Source: Bacteroidia bacterium (GTDB lineage Bacteria > Bacteroidota > Bacteroidia > B-17B0 > Aurantibacillaceae). Taken from it: DNA of 64,000 bases. The notes below the pieces were generated by a model. The model ran no database searches, was not told the origin of the DNA, and saw nothing but the letters and a program-made list of their open reading frames with translations. Shown piece by piece: positions 52,746 through 63,113 of the stretch (position 1 is the stretch's first letter; each line of letters opens with the position of its first letter). The position numbers and the translations under genes are program-made. The stretch covers positions 44,721-108,720 of the forward strand of contig JACMNO010000013.1 in assembly GCA_014378485.1 (NCBI GenBank). Direction: 5' to 3'.

Positions 52746-55700
52746 ATGAAACACTTATTTACACTGTTCTTTTCAATTTTCTCTATTTCTGCTGTAGCTC
52801 AAAACTATAACATGGATAATACTTCTGTGACTACATGCGGAGGAAATTTTTATGATTCTGGTGGAAGTGCCTCGAATTACGGAGCAAGCGAAACATTTAC
52901 AAAAACATTTTGTCCATCAACAGTTGGTGATAAACTTAGTTTTAATTTTACGGCATTTCAAACTGAGTCAGCTACTTATGATTACTTAACCATATATGAT
53001 GGGCCAAACACCAGTTCCCCAACTTTAGGAACCTATGCGACGACCGTTGGACCGGGTATTGTACAGGCCACATCAACCAATACATCTGGTTGTTTAACTT
53101 TTGTTTTTAAATCAGATGCAACTGTTTTTTATTTAGGATGGGCGGCAACTATAACATGCATCACACCCTGCCAAACGATTAATGCTGTATTTAATAGTTC
53201 TTCGCCGGCGCCTGGTGCAGGAAGTATCATAAGAGTTTGTCAGGGACAATCGGTGACATTTAATGGCAGTGGTACATTCTCTGGTGGTGGAGGTGGGGCG
53301 GTTTATAGCTGGAATTTCGATAACGGCTTAACTGGTTCGGGAACTTCAGCATCTACCACTTATACTGCTCCGGGAGTATATGTGGTAAATTTAAATATTA
53401 CCAAAGCTGGTTGTACAAACCAAAATAAAATTAATCAAATTGTTCAGGTATCTACTACTCCTTCTTTTAGTGCCACAACCACGAGTACTACATCAATTTG
53501 TTTAGGACAATCCGCGACATTAATAGGTTCGGTAACACCCACGCCTTTTCAGGCAAACTGTACTCCACCAGTCAGTGGAACTACATTTTTACCAGATGGC
53601 TCGGGATTGTCTTATAGCACAGCTATTACAGTAGATTGTTATGGATCTTCCCAGACAATAACATCTGCTGCTGATATTAATAATATTTGTTTAAATATGG
53701 AGCACTCCTACCAGGGAGATTTATCAATTCAAATTATTTGCCCAAATGGCCAGATATGTAATTTGAAAGATTATCCTGGCGGTGCTTATAATTATTTGGG
53801 AGCACCCTTAGATGATCCCGCAGTTGGACCGGGCGTTGGAGCAAATTATTGCTTCGCTATGTCAGGAACTGTATTGTTGAGTAACGGACCTACTATAGCG
53901 GGACAAGGAACCCCAGCCTATACATCAATTGCGGCAGGCACCTATTCTCCCACTGGCAATTTTAGTAGTTTAATAGGATGCCCATTAAATGGTAACTGGA
54001 CAATTAAAGTAACAGATAATTTAGGTTCTGATAACGGATATATTTTTAGTTGGGATGTGAATTTTAATGCAGCTGTTCCTGCTTCTCAATCATTTACTCC
54101 AACTATTGTTTCTCAAACGTGGTCAGGTCCAAATATTACCTCTACTGCAGGTAATAATGCAGTCATAACACCAACTTCTACAGGAACTAAATGTTACACT
54201 TTAACTGCAGTGGATAATTTTGGATGTTCTTATATTAGTGGCGGGCATTGTATTACGGTTAATCCGGGTCCTTATGCAGGAGTAAGCAATACATTAGCGG
54301 TTTGTAATTCAGCAGCCTCATCAAATTTATTTGGTTTATTAGGAGCTGGAGTTTCCACTATAGGAACCTGGAGCGGGCCTGCTCCTGCATTAACAGGAGG
54401 AAATCTTGGAACATTTAATCCTGCCTCATATACAGCAGGAACTTATAATTACACATACACTGTTCCTGCATCCGGCGGTTGTCCGGCAGTAACAGCGGTG
54501 GTCTCTGTAACGATAAGACCCAATCCCGCAGCAACTTTATCTTTTACAAATCCATCCTGTGGAAACTCGAATGGCATTATAGTGATAAATAATACCTCCA
54601 GTGGAGGACAAACTATTTCAAGTTTTGCTAGTAGTTTAGGCTCAATATCGGGGCAAACCGTTACCGGCTTAAGCGCACCCTCTACACCTGTAATTACACT
54701 AACTAATAATTTTGGTTGCACGTTTACAGTTTCTGCAACTTTAACAATGACTCCCGGGCCAACTAATATTGCTGTAACCCCAACTAATGCAACTTGTGGT
54801 AACAATAATGGTAGTATTACTTTTAATTCACCAACCGGAGGAACCTCGCCATATACATACGCTATTAATGGTGGCGCTTTTACAGCTACTTCACCCACAA
54901 TCAATCTTCCTGTAGGAACCTATTCAGTTACAGTAAAGGATTTTAATGGTTGTGTATACACAGAAACAACCAGTATCACTAATATTCCGGGTCCTACCGC
55001 AATAGCAGGAACAACAACCCAGGCTAGTTGTAATACAAACAATGGAACATTTAATGTAACAGGCGTAACCGGTGGAACAGCGATCTATACATTTAGTGTA
55101 AATGGTGTGGCAACAACTAGTTTAACTTCAGGATTAGCAGCTGGTACGCATACCATATTAGTAAAAGATGGTAATGGATGTACATTCAGTACAACCTTTG
55201 TAATCGGAACAGCCAATGGCCCATCAAGTTTTGTTGTAAATACCACTAATTCAAATTGCGGATTGGCTAATGGAACATCCACTGTATCAGGAGTAGTGGG
55301 CGGAACTCCTACCTATAGTTTTTCTTTTGACGGAGGAGCGTTTGGAACAGGAACAACAGCTTCTGGTTTAACAGCAACTACACATACAGTGATTGTGAAA
55401 GATGTGAACTCCTGTACGATAACAGCAACCTATAGTGTATCCAACAATCCACCTCCAACTGCATCCATAACAAGTTCAGCAAATGTATTATGTAACGGTG
55501 GAATAACAGGAAGTTTAACAGCAGTGCCGATTGGCGGCACTGGCCCTTTTACATACACATTAACTTCTCCAACACAAACAAACTCCACAGGAGCATTCAC
55601 TGGTTTAGCGGCAGGTACTTATAGTGTTACAATTAAAGATATTTTTAGTTGTACAGCAACCGTTAGTGCGGTGATCAGTCAGCCAACTATATTAACAGGA

Positions 55701-58700
55701 ACTACCAGTTCCATACCGGTGAATTGTTTTGGAAATTCAACCGGAACAGTATCAGCGGGAGGAGCAGGAGGAACAGGTCCTTATACTTATTTATGGAGCT
55801 TAGGAAGCAGTACGTTAGCCACTGTAGGTGGAGCAGCAGCAGGAACATATACAGTAACTATCAGGGATGCTAACTTATGCGTTATCACCAGAACTGTAAC
55901 TGTTACCCAACCGGCTTCCTTAACGTTAACTTCCACTTTAACACCTGCAACATGTGGAAACGCCAATGGTTCAGGAACAGTAACCGTCGGAGGTGGCACA
56001 TCGACTTATAATTTTAACTGGAGTAATGGTGGATTAACGAATGTTTTATCTGCAGCATCTGCTGGAACCTATTCGGTAACTGTCACAGATTTTAATGGAT
56101 GTATGTTAACCAGGACAGTGGCATTAACAAATACGCCAGGGCCAACCGCCATAACAGGAACAACTACTTTGGCAGGGTGTAATTTAACTAACGGATCACA
56201 TAATGTAACAGGTGTAACAGGTGGAACAGCCGCATATACATATAGTGTAGATGGTGTTGCTACTCCAAGTTTAACCTCAGGTCTGGCAGCAGGCACTCAT
56301 ACTATTTTAGTTCGAGATTTCAATGGCTGCACATTTAGTTCAACATTCAATATTAATACAGCTAATGGCCCAACTACAGCAACTATTCTTACAACGAATG
56401 CAAGTTGCGGATCAGCCAATGGAACAGCAACATTAACTGGCGTAACCGGTGGAGTAGCTCCTTATCAGTATTCATTTGATGGAAGTGCATTTGCAGCAGG
56501 AACTACTACAACGGGTTTGGCAGCAGGAACTCATACTGTAATAATAAGTGATGTGAATTCATGTACACTTGCAGTGACTTATACTGAGTTTAATAATAGC
56601 GGGCCAACTGCTTCCGTAACAAGTTCATTAAATGTACTTTGTAATGGAGCATCTACAGGAAGTTTAACTGTTGCTCCTTCAGGCGGAACAGCCCCATTTA
56701 CTTATACATTAACAGCACCAACGGTAACCAATACTACAGGGAACTTTACAGGATTACCTGCCGGTACTTATAACATGACGGTAAAAGACTTCTCGGGTTG
56801 TACAGCAACAGCATCGGTTACTTTAATCCAACCAACTCCTGTAACTCTAACGGTTACATCATTGCCAGCTTTATGTTTTGGATCATCAACCGGAACGGTT
56901 TCTGCTTCAGGATCAGGTGGGAGCGGAGCTTATACTTATTTATGGCCAGCTTTAGGATCAAGCGCCAATGCGACAGTTAGTAACGTAGCAGCAGGAACCT
57001 ATTCAGTAACTCAAACAGATGGAAACGGATGTTCAATTACTCAATCTATTACAGTTACACAGCCAACATCTTTAACTTTAACTTCTACTTTAACTCCTGC
57101 TACTTGTGGTAATGCCAATGGTTCAGGAACCGTTACTGTAGCAGGAGGAACACCAGCTTATACATATAATTGGAGTAATAGTGGTATTACTTCTGTATTA
57201 GGCGGAGTATCTGCAGGAACATATACATTAGTTGTAACGGATTTCAAAGGCTGTGTATTAACAAGAACTGTAAACGTTACAAATATTCCAGGGCCAACCG
57301 CTATAACAGGAACAACTACGTTGGCAGGTTGCGGTTTATCCAACGGATCTTATAATGTAACAGGAGTAACTGGCGGAACATCGGCTTACAGCTTTAGTGT
57401 AGATGGTATTGCGACAACAAGTTTAACTTCAGGTCTTTCAGCCGGAACGCACTCCGTTGCGGTAAGTGATTTTAATGGATGTATATTCATTACAACTTTT
57501 AATATTAATACGGCAACTGGTCCCACAACAGCATCTATAGTTAGTACAAATGCCACTTGCGGATCTGCAAATGGAACAGCAACGGTTGTATCCGTAACCG
57601 GTGGCTCATCACCTTACCAATATTCATTTGAGGGTAGTCCATTTGCGTTAGGAACAAATACTATTGGTTTACTAGCCGGCACCCATACTGTTACTATCAA
57701 AGATGCTAACTCTTGTACATTAACTACAACTTACAATGTATTGAATAATGGTATGCCGACAGTTTCTGTTCCTACTACAACCAATACAACCTGTTTTGGA
57801 AGTTCTAACGGAGGATTTGCTGCCTCTGGATCAGGTGGAAGTGGAGCACCATTTACCTATACTTTAACTTCTCCTTTTCAGAATAACGGTACGGGTATCT
57901 TTACTGGTTTACCCGCAGGTACCTATAATGTTATAACAAAGGATATTGCAGGATGTATGGCTTCAACAAGCGTAACGATCACCCAACCCTCAGTGGTAAC
58001 TTTAACTCCGACGTCGGTTCCAGCCAAATGCTTTGGCGCTGCTACAGGTACCATTAATATTGCAGGCGCAGGAGGCACAGGAGCTTATCAATATGCATTG
58101 AACGGAGGAGCCTACCAGGCTTCAGCTACCTATACTGCCGTAGGAGCAGGTATTTATAATATTTCAATTAAGGATGCTAATGGTTGTACCGCCACACAAA
58201 CTGTGCAGGTTGCTCAGCCAACCGCTTTAGCGATTACGGTTTCTTCTCAAAATGCAAACTGTATTGCGGCTAACGGTATAGCTACTACAACAATAACGGG
58301 TGGTACACCAATATATACTTATACCTGGACGGGTGGCGGAGGAGCCGCCTCAACTTCAAATGGCGTTATTACTGGAAATTACACGGTAACTGCCACTGAT
58401 GCAAACGGATGCGTGATATCAAGTCCGGTGGTGATAGGTTTAACTCCTGGTGGAACGGCTACAATCACTTCACTTTCAAATGTAACATGTAATGGCGCAG
58501 GAAATGGAAGTATGACAACGGGCATGATTGGTGGTGCGGCTCCATTTACGTATTCCTGGACTCCTGGAGGACAAACATCCGCTACAGCGGTTAATCTGGT
58601 CCCTGGAACTTATACGTGTCAGGTAACAGACTTTTATGGTTGCAAATCCACAGTAGCAGGCATAATCACTCAACCACCGACATTAACTGCCATCATGAAC

Positions 58701-61700
58701 TCCAATAACGTAAAATGTTATGGAACAGCTACCGGTACGGTATCTGCTGCGGGTACAGGTGGAACAGGTCCTTATACATACTTATGGCCAACGATTCCAA
58801 GTACTTTATCAACGGTATCAAATGTTTTGATCGGTAATTATAATTGCAATATTACAGATGCCAATGGCTGTACAATTACTCAAAGCATTTCAGTTACCCA
58901 GCCAACTTCCATCACGTTAACATCAACAGTAACTACAGCTAACTGTAACCAGGCTAACGGTTCGGCTACTGTAATTGCTTCAGGTGGCGCACCGGGTGCC
59001 TATACTTACACCTGGAGCTCAGGTTCAAACGCAGCAGCTCAATCCGGATTATTAGCAGGAACTTATACTATTCAGGTTCAGGATGCGAACAATTGTATTG
59101 AAATTGTTTCAGCAACGATTCCTAATATGGTTGGTCCTGTGATCAGTATAGCAAGCCAAACTAACGTAAGTTGTTTTGGAGGTTGTAACGGAGTTGCAAC
59201 AACAGCTGTATCCGGAGGAGTTGGCACGTATACTTATTCCTGGAGTAACGGTAACGTTTCATCCATTGCTCCTAATCTATGCGCACAGATCTATACAGTA
59301 TCCGTTACCGATGGGGCAGGATGTGTATCCTCTACTAGCGTAACGATTACACAACCTACTCCTTTAACAGTGGGTATAGTTGCCAATAATCCAAAATGTT
59401 TTGGTGCAATTAATGGATATGGAATTGCAGCCGCCTTAGGCGGAACACCCAATTACACTTATTCATGGTCAGGCGGTGGCGGAAACTCGGCGACTAGCAG
59501 TCCATTGGGCGCAGGAGGTTACAACCTATTAGTAACAGACGGAAACGGTTGTACGGTAACATCCACGATGACCCTTAATAATCCACCGGCCATGGCAGCA
59601 AGTATTACTTCAACTAATGTGAGCTGTTTTGGAACCTGTAACGGAACCGCCATAGCAACCAGCACAAACGGTATTGGAGCCGTTGGTTATTTTTGGGTTG
59701 GAGGATCAAGCCCTATTGCCTCCCAGACTGCAAGCAGCTTATGCGCAGGAACTTATACCATGGTTGCAACGGATCAAAACAGTTGTACAGCCAGCGCAAT
59801 CATTACTATTACTCAACCACCGGTATTAACGGCCAATATTTCTTCAACAGGAAGTGTGACCTGTAACGGAGGTAACAATGGGTTTGCTGTAGTTTCAGCA
59901 GGAGGAGGAACACCAACGTATTCCTATACATGGAGCGGTGCAGCCTCAACCAGCGGAAACAGTGCTAATGCAAACACCTTGCCGGCAGGTGTATATGCGG
60001 TAACCGTTATTGATACCAAAGGCTGTTCAGTAACAACCAATGCCACAATCATTGAACCGGCGCCATTTACTGCGACCTTAACGCCAACCAATGCAAAGTG
60101 TAATGGTGTGTGTGATGGAACAGCAAATATTGCCTTTTCAGGTGGTGCGGGAACAACAACCTTCTTATGGCAACCGGGGTTACAATCAGGAAACTTTGTG
60201 AATAATTTATGTGCAGGAGGTCAGACAGTAACAATCACATCTAACGGATCATGTCCTACGATATTAACCTTTACTTTAACTGAACCTGCCTTATTAACGG
60301 CTGTAGCTTCCGCAACCACTTCAAACTGTGGTCAAGCTAATGGTAAGACCTGTGTAGTGGTATCCGGTGGAACTTCACCCTTTGCCAGTACATTATGGAG
60401 CAATGGTGTCAATACATTATGTAACAATAATATTTCGGCCGGAGCGTATAACTTTGCGGTTACGGATGCCAACGGATGCATTGCCAATGCCAGCGGTCTT
60501 GTAAATGACATTGCTGCCCCGATAGTAGCTGTTACAAGCCAGACAAATGTGAGTTGTTTTGGTGGAAGCAATGGTGGCGCAATAGCTACTGCTAGCGGTG
60601 GTGTTCCAAGTTACACGATCTCATGGTCAGGCGCGCAGTCCTCAGCCAATACCACATTAAACCCTGTGAATTTTGGTGCAGGATTGCACAACATCACTGT
60701 AGTTGATGCCGCCGGTTGTATTGGAACAGCTTCAGTAAATATTACTCAGCCAGCACAACTTGTAAGCGCCATCGGTAGTTTTACTAATGTTACCTGTAAT
60801 GGCTTAAGCAATGGTGGCGCAACTATATTAACAAATGGCGGCACAACACCATATAGTTATACGTGGACACCAAGTGCACAAACATCGTCTGTTTTAGCGA
60901 ACGTTCCTGCCAACACCTACACTGCTTTTGTAAGTGATGGAATGGGCTGTGTAACTTCTTCGCAGGTAGTGATCTCTCAGCCTCAGGCCTTGATTTTAGC
61001 CTCATCCGGTTTCTCAAACATATCCTGTTTTGGAGGCACTAACGGCCAGATCTTTACAACAGTTCAAGGTGGTACTCCGGGTTATACATATGTGTGGAAC
61101 CCGGCTCAGTCTGGTAACAGCGGCGTGATAGGAAGCTTGCCAGCAGGCGGTTATTCATTAACGGTAACAGATTCTAAGACCTGTTCCATCAATGCTAACT
61201 TTACGATCCTAGAACCATCCATACTAACAAGTACGTATACATCTTTACCGGCTAAGTGTGGCCTTACTAACGGATCCTCCACTGTAACAGTAGGTGGTGG
61301 AACACCATCCTATACATTGAATTGGAACACTGCCCCCGCACAACAAGGATCAATAGCCAGTAATATGGCACCTGGCAGTAACTGGCAATGCGTGATCACC
61401 GATCTTAACGGATGTTCAATTACCCAAACCGTTAATGTGAACAACGCTCCAAGCCCTATCTTCTCAAGTCCGGTTGTAACAAAGCCAAGTTGTTTTGGAA
61501 TGTCGAACGGAGATATCACTGTAAATTATACTTCCGGAACTGGCCCTTATACTGTGATCTGGTCAAGTCCTATTTCACAAACCACAACCGCGTCAGTTTT
61601 AACGCAAAGTATAGCAGGTATTGCCCAAGGTGCTTATACAGCTACTTTGACAGACGTGAACGGATGTGCAACCTCACAACTCATTTCTGTTACGCAACCG

Positions 61701-63008
61701 GGTAAGCTGATACTTATGGTAAGTCCTGACGTGACCATCTGTTACGGACAATCCACCCAATTAAGTGTATCAGGGCAAAGCGGTTCACCTGCTTATACTT
61801 ATACGTGGACACCAAATTCATTTACAGGTGGAGGGCCACATACAGTTAATCCAACAACAATGACCAGTTATAATGTCATGGTAGGCGACACTAAGGGTTG
61901 TACAGATGGACCAAAAGTGATCACTATAAATGTAACACCGCTATTAAGTATAGCGGGACGCTCGGTTACTATATGTGATGGAGGTTCAGCCATTTTTACA
62001 CCAACAATTACCAGTCCGGGCAACGGGGGAGCTTATTCTTACACATGGAGTCCTGCGGCAGGTAATGTAAATTCGATCATGCCAACAGGTCAGGCTTTAA
62101 CTGCGGCAACAACAGTTACCTATGCTCTTATCGTGAGTGACGGATGTACATTGCCATATGCTTCAACTGTATTTACTTTAGTAACAAACCCATTGCCTAC
62201 AGTAACTTTTACGGCAAGTACAGTAGAAGCCTGTGCGCCGGCGAATATTGATTTCATGGCAACTCCGGGTTCATCTGGCAATTATAGTTATTCCTGGATC
62301 AGTGACAATAAAGATCAAATGGGAACTACTAATCCATTAACATACAATTATGCATTAGCAGATACTTTCTCGGTTAAACTTGTAATCATGGATCTGGCAA
62401 CAGGGTGTTCCAATACGGAAATAAAAAATAATTATATCCTGATCAATAAACCACCGGTGGCTTCATTCTATGCTGATCCGCCAAAGGCAAGTATTTTGGA
62501 TCCTAATATTAATTTCGTGAATACATCACAGGGAGCAACTAGTTACTTTTGGGATTTTGGAGACCCTGTTGCATTAAACGGATCAAATAATTCAACGGTA
62601 GTTAATCCTAGCCATGGATATAGCAACACAGGTGAATATGCGGTCAATTTAGTGGCTACTTCTATCAAAGGCTGTAAAGATATTGCGAGAATCTTAGTGG
62701 AGATCACCCCAGACTTTGCACTCTATATTCCAAATGCTTTTACGCCGGATGATAATGGTAAAAACGATGTGTTCCTGCCAATGGGTGTGGGCATCGATGA
62801 AGAAAATTTCCGGATGGATATTTTTGACCGATGGGGTGAGAACATATACCATACAAATGAATTCAGAAAAGGATGGAATGGTATGGTGAAAGGTGGTTCT
62901 AAGCTAGCACCACAAGGTGTATACGTTTATAAATTACAGGTTACAGATACACAGGGCGGAAAACATCCCTTTGTTGGCCACGTGACGGTGATCAGGAAAA
63001 GCGAATAA
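52746..63008 (+). CDS. Giant SprB-like repeat adhesin with CHU_C (T9SS) sorting domain
   Basis: A 3,420-residue secreted surface protein. Order: signal peptide ending ISAVAQ; CUB-like domain (about residues 20-138, FTAFQTESATYDYLTIYDGP); PKD-like unit (YSWNFDNGLTGSGT, about 180-235); proprotein-convertase P-domain (ICLNMEHSYQGDLSIQIICP to DNGYIFSWDVNF, about 270-440); about 30 SprB-type repeats of 70-80 residues, each with a CxG-x-x-xG start, GG-x-x-x-Y-x-Y and AGTYxVxVxDxxGC end (about 590-3000). Ig/PKD-like units follow (about 3000-3230), then a final CHU_C domain (YIPNAFTPDDNGKNDVF to HVTVIRKSE). SprB in Flavobacterium johnsoniae is a motile gliding adhesin exported by T9SS; this protein is analogous, but no gliding assay can be inferred. 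Confidence 0.92.
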   Translation: MKHLFTLFFSIFSISAVAQNYNMDNTSVTTCGGNFYDSGGSASNYGASETFTKTFCPSTVGDKLSFNFTAFQTESATYDYLTIYDGPNTSSPTLGTYATTVGPGIVQATSTNTSGCLTFVFKSDATVFYLGWAATITCITPCQTINAVFNSSSPAPGAGSIIRVCQGQSVTFNGSGTFSGGGGGAVYSWNFDNGLTGSGTSASTTYTAPGVYVVNLNITKAGCTNQNKINQIVQVSTTPSFSATTTSTTSICLGQSATLIGSVTPTPFQANCTPPVSGTTFLPDGSGLSYSTAITVDCYGSSQTITSAADINNICLNMEHSYQGDLSIQIICPNGQICNLKDYPGGAYNYLGAPLDDPAVGPGVGANYCFAMSGTVLLSNGPTIAGQGTPAYTSIAAGTYSPTGNFSSLIGCPLNGNWTIKVTDNLGSDNGYIFSWDVNFNAAVPASQSFTPTIVSQTWSGPNITSTAGNNAVITPTSTGTKCYTLTAVDNFGCSYISGGHCITVNPGPYAGVSNTLAVCNSAASSNLFGLLGAGVSTIGTWSGPAPALTGGNLGTFNPASYTAGTYNYTYTVPASGGCPAVTAVVSVTIRPNPAATLSFTNPSCGNSNGIIVINNTSSGGQTISSFASSLGSISGQTVTGLSAPSTPVITLTNNFGCTFTVSATLTMTPGPTNIAVTPTNATCGNNNGSITFNSPTGGTSPYTYAINGGAFTATSPTINLPVGTYSVTVKDFNGCVYTETTSITNIPGPTAIAGTTTQASCNTNNGTFNVTGVTGGTAIYTFSVNGVATTSLTSGLAAGTHTILVKDGNGCTFSTTFVIGTANGPSSFVVNTTNSNCGLANGTSTVSGVVGGTPTYSFSFDGGAFGTGTTASGLTATTHTVIVKDVNSCTITATYSVSNNPPPTASITSSANVLCNGGITGSLTAVPIGGTGPFTYTLTSPTQTNSTGAFTGLAAGTYSVTIKDIFSCTATVSAVISQPTILTGTTSSIPVNCFGNSTGTVSAGGAGGTGPYTYLWSLGSSTLATVGGAAAGTYTVTIRDANLCVITRTVTVTQPASLTLTSTLTPATCGNANGSGTVTVGGGTSTYNFNWSNGGLTNVLSAASAGTYSVTVTDFNGCMLTRTVALTNTPGPTAITGTTTLAGCNLTNGSHNVTGVTGGTAAYTYSVDGVATPSLTSGLAAGTHTILVRDFNGCTFSSTFNINTANGPTTATILTTNASCGSANGTATLTGVTGGVAPYQYSFDGSAFAAGTTTTGLAAGTHTVIISDVNSCTLAVTYTEFNNSGPTASVTSSLNVLCNGASTGSLTVAPSGGTAPFTYTLTAPTVTNTTGNFTGLPAGTYNMTVKDFSGCTATASVTLIQPTPVTLTVTSLPALCFGSSTGTVSASGSGGSGAYTYLWPALGSSANATVSNVAAGTYSVTQTDGNGCSITQSITVTQPTSLTLTSTLTPATCGNANGSGTVTVAGGTPAYTYNWSNSGITSVLGGVSAGTYTLVVTDFKGCVLTRTVNVTNIPGPTAITGTTTLAGCGLSNGSYNVTGVTGGTSAYSFSVDGIATTSLTSGLSAGTHSVAVSDFNGCIFITTFNINTATGPTTASIVSTNATCGSANGTATVVSVTGGSSPYQYSFEGSPFALGTNTIGLLAGTHTVTIKDANSCTLTTTYNVLNNGMPTVSVPTTTNTTCFGSSNGGFAASGSGGSGAPFTYTLTSPFQNNGTGIFTGLPAGTYNVITKDIAGCMASTSVTITQPSVVTLTPTSVPAKCFGAATGTINIAGAGGTGAYQYALNGGAYQASATYTAVGAGIYNISIKDANGCTATQTVQVAQPTALAITVSSQNANCIAANGIATTTITGGTPIYTYTWTGGGGAASTSNGVITGNYTVTATDANGCVISSPVVIGLTPGGTATITSLSNVTCNGAGNGSMTTGMIGGAAPFTYSWTPGGQTSATAVNLVPGTYTCQVTDFYGCKSTVAGIITQPPTLTAIMNSNNVKCYGTATGTVSAAGTGGTGPYTYLWPTIPSTLSTVSNVLIGNYNCNITDANGCTITQSISVTQPTSITLTSTVTTANCNQANGSATVIASGGAPGAYTYTWSSGSNAAAQSGLLAGTYTIQVQDANNCIEIVSATIPNMVGPVISIASQTNVSCFGGCNGVATTAVSGGVGTYTYSWSNGNVSSIAPNLCAQIYTVSVTDGAGCVSSTSVTITQPTPLTVGIVANNPKCFGAINGYGIAAALGGTPNYTYSWSGGGGNSATSSPLGAGGYNLLVTDGNGCTVTSTMTLNNPPAMAASITSTNVSCFGTCNGTAIATSTNGIGAVGYFWVGGSSPIASQTASSLCAGTYTMVATDQNSCTASAIITITQPPVLTANISSTGSVTCNGGNNGFAVVSAGGGTPTYSYTWSGAASTSGNSANANTLPAGVYAVTVIDTKGCSVTTNATIIEPAPFTATLTPTNAKCNGVCDGTANIAFSGGAGTTTFLWQPGLQSGNFVNNLCAGGQTVTITSNGSCPTILTFTLTEPALLTAVASATTSNCGQANGKTCVVVSGGTSPFASTLWSNGVNTLCNNNISAGAYNFAVTDANGCIANASGLVNDIAAPIVAVTSQTNVSCFGGSNGGAIATASGGVPSYTISWSGAQSSANTTLNPVNFGAGLHNITVVDAAGCIGTASVNITQPAQLVSAIGSFTNVTCNGLSNGGATILTNGGTTPYSYTWTPSAQTSSVLANVPANTYTAFVSDGMGCVTSSQVVISQPQALILASSGFSNISCFGGTNGQIFTTVQGGTPGYTYVWNPAQSGNSGVIGSLPAGGYSLTVTDSKTCSINANFTILEPSILTSTYTSLPAKCGLTNGSSTVTVGGGTPSYTLNWNTAPAQQGSIASNMAPGSNWQCVITDLNGCSITQTVNVNNAPSPIFSSPVVTKPSCFGMSNGDITVNYTSGTGPYTVIWSSPISQTTTASVLTQSIAGIAQGAYTATLTDVNGCATSQLISVTQPGKLILMVSPDVTICYGQSTQLSVSGQSGSPAYTYTWTPNSFTGGGPHTVNPTTMTSYNVMVGDTKGCTDGPKVITINVTPLLSIAGRSVTICDGGSAIFTPTITSPGNGGAYSYTWSPAAGNVNSIMPTGQALTAATTVTYALIVSDGCTLPYASTVFTLVTNPLPTVTFTASTVEACAPANIDFMATPGSSGNYSYSWISDNKDQMGTTNPLTYNYALADTFSVKLVIMDLATGCSNTEIKNNYILINKPPVASFYADPPKASILDPNINFVNTSQGATSYFWDFGDPVALNGSNNSTVVNPSHGYSNTGEYAVNLVATSIKGCKDIARILVEITPDFALYIPNAFTPDDNGKNDVFLPMGVGIDEENFRMDIFDRWGENIYHTNEFRKGWNGMVKGGSKLAPQGVYVYKLQVTDTQGGKHPFVGHVTVIRKSE
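54990..58440 (+). repeat. Three copies of a five-repeat supermodule in the adhesin gene
   Basis: The motif PGPTAI(A/T)GTTT recurs with its glycine codon at 54990, 56139 and 57291, spacings of 1149 and 1152 bases (383 and 384 codons). The four following SprB repeats appear in the same order in each copy (ASC/NSNC, VLCNG, CFGxSTG, TLTPATCGNANGSG); the third copy is less regular at its end. Duplication of five-repeat blocks explains this. Confidence 0.75.
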
Positions 63009-63030
63009 TTGGATAGAATTAATTTAATTA

Positions 63031-63065
63031 AAACGCCTTCTGAAACCGGAAGGCGTTTTTGTTTT
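63031..63065 (+). terminator. Terminator after the giant adhesin
   Basis: AAACGCCTTC-8 nt-GAAGGCGTTT followed by TTTGTTTT; 10-base stem. Confidence 0.85.
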
Positions 63066-63113
63066 ATAAAAATTGTATTTTCGCAAATCGGTTTGATAAA
63101 GAAAAATTAATTA

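Noticed and set aside
54449-54904. Long minus-strand ORFs inside the giant adhesin (also 55085, 55787, 56069, 57158, 60332, 61310)
   Set aside because: They are shadows produced by the Thr/Gly/Val-rich codon use of the SprB repeats. They recur at corresponding places in each repeat and have no starts, signals or domains of their own.
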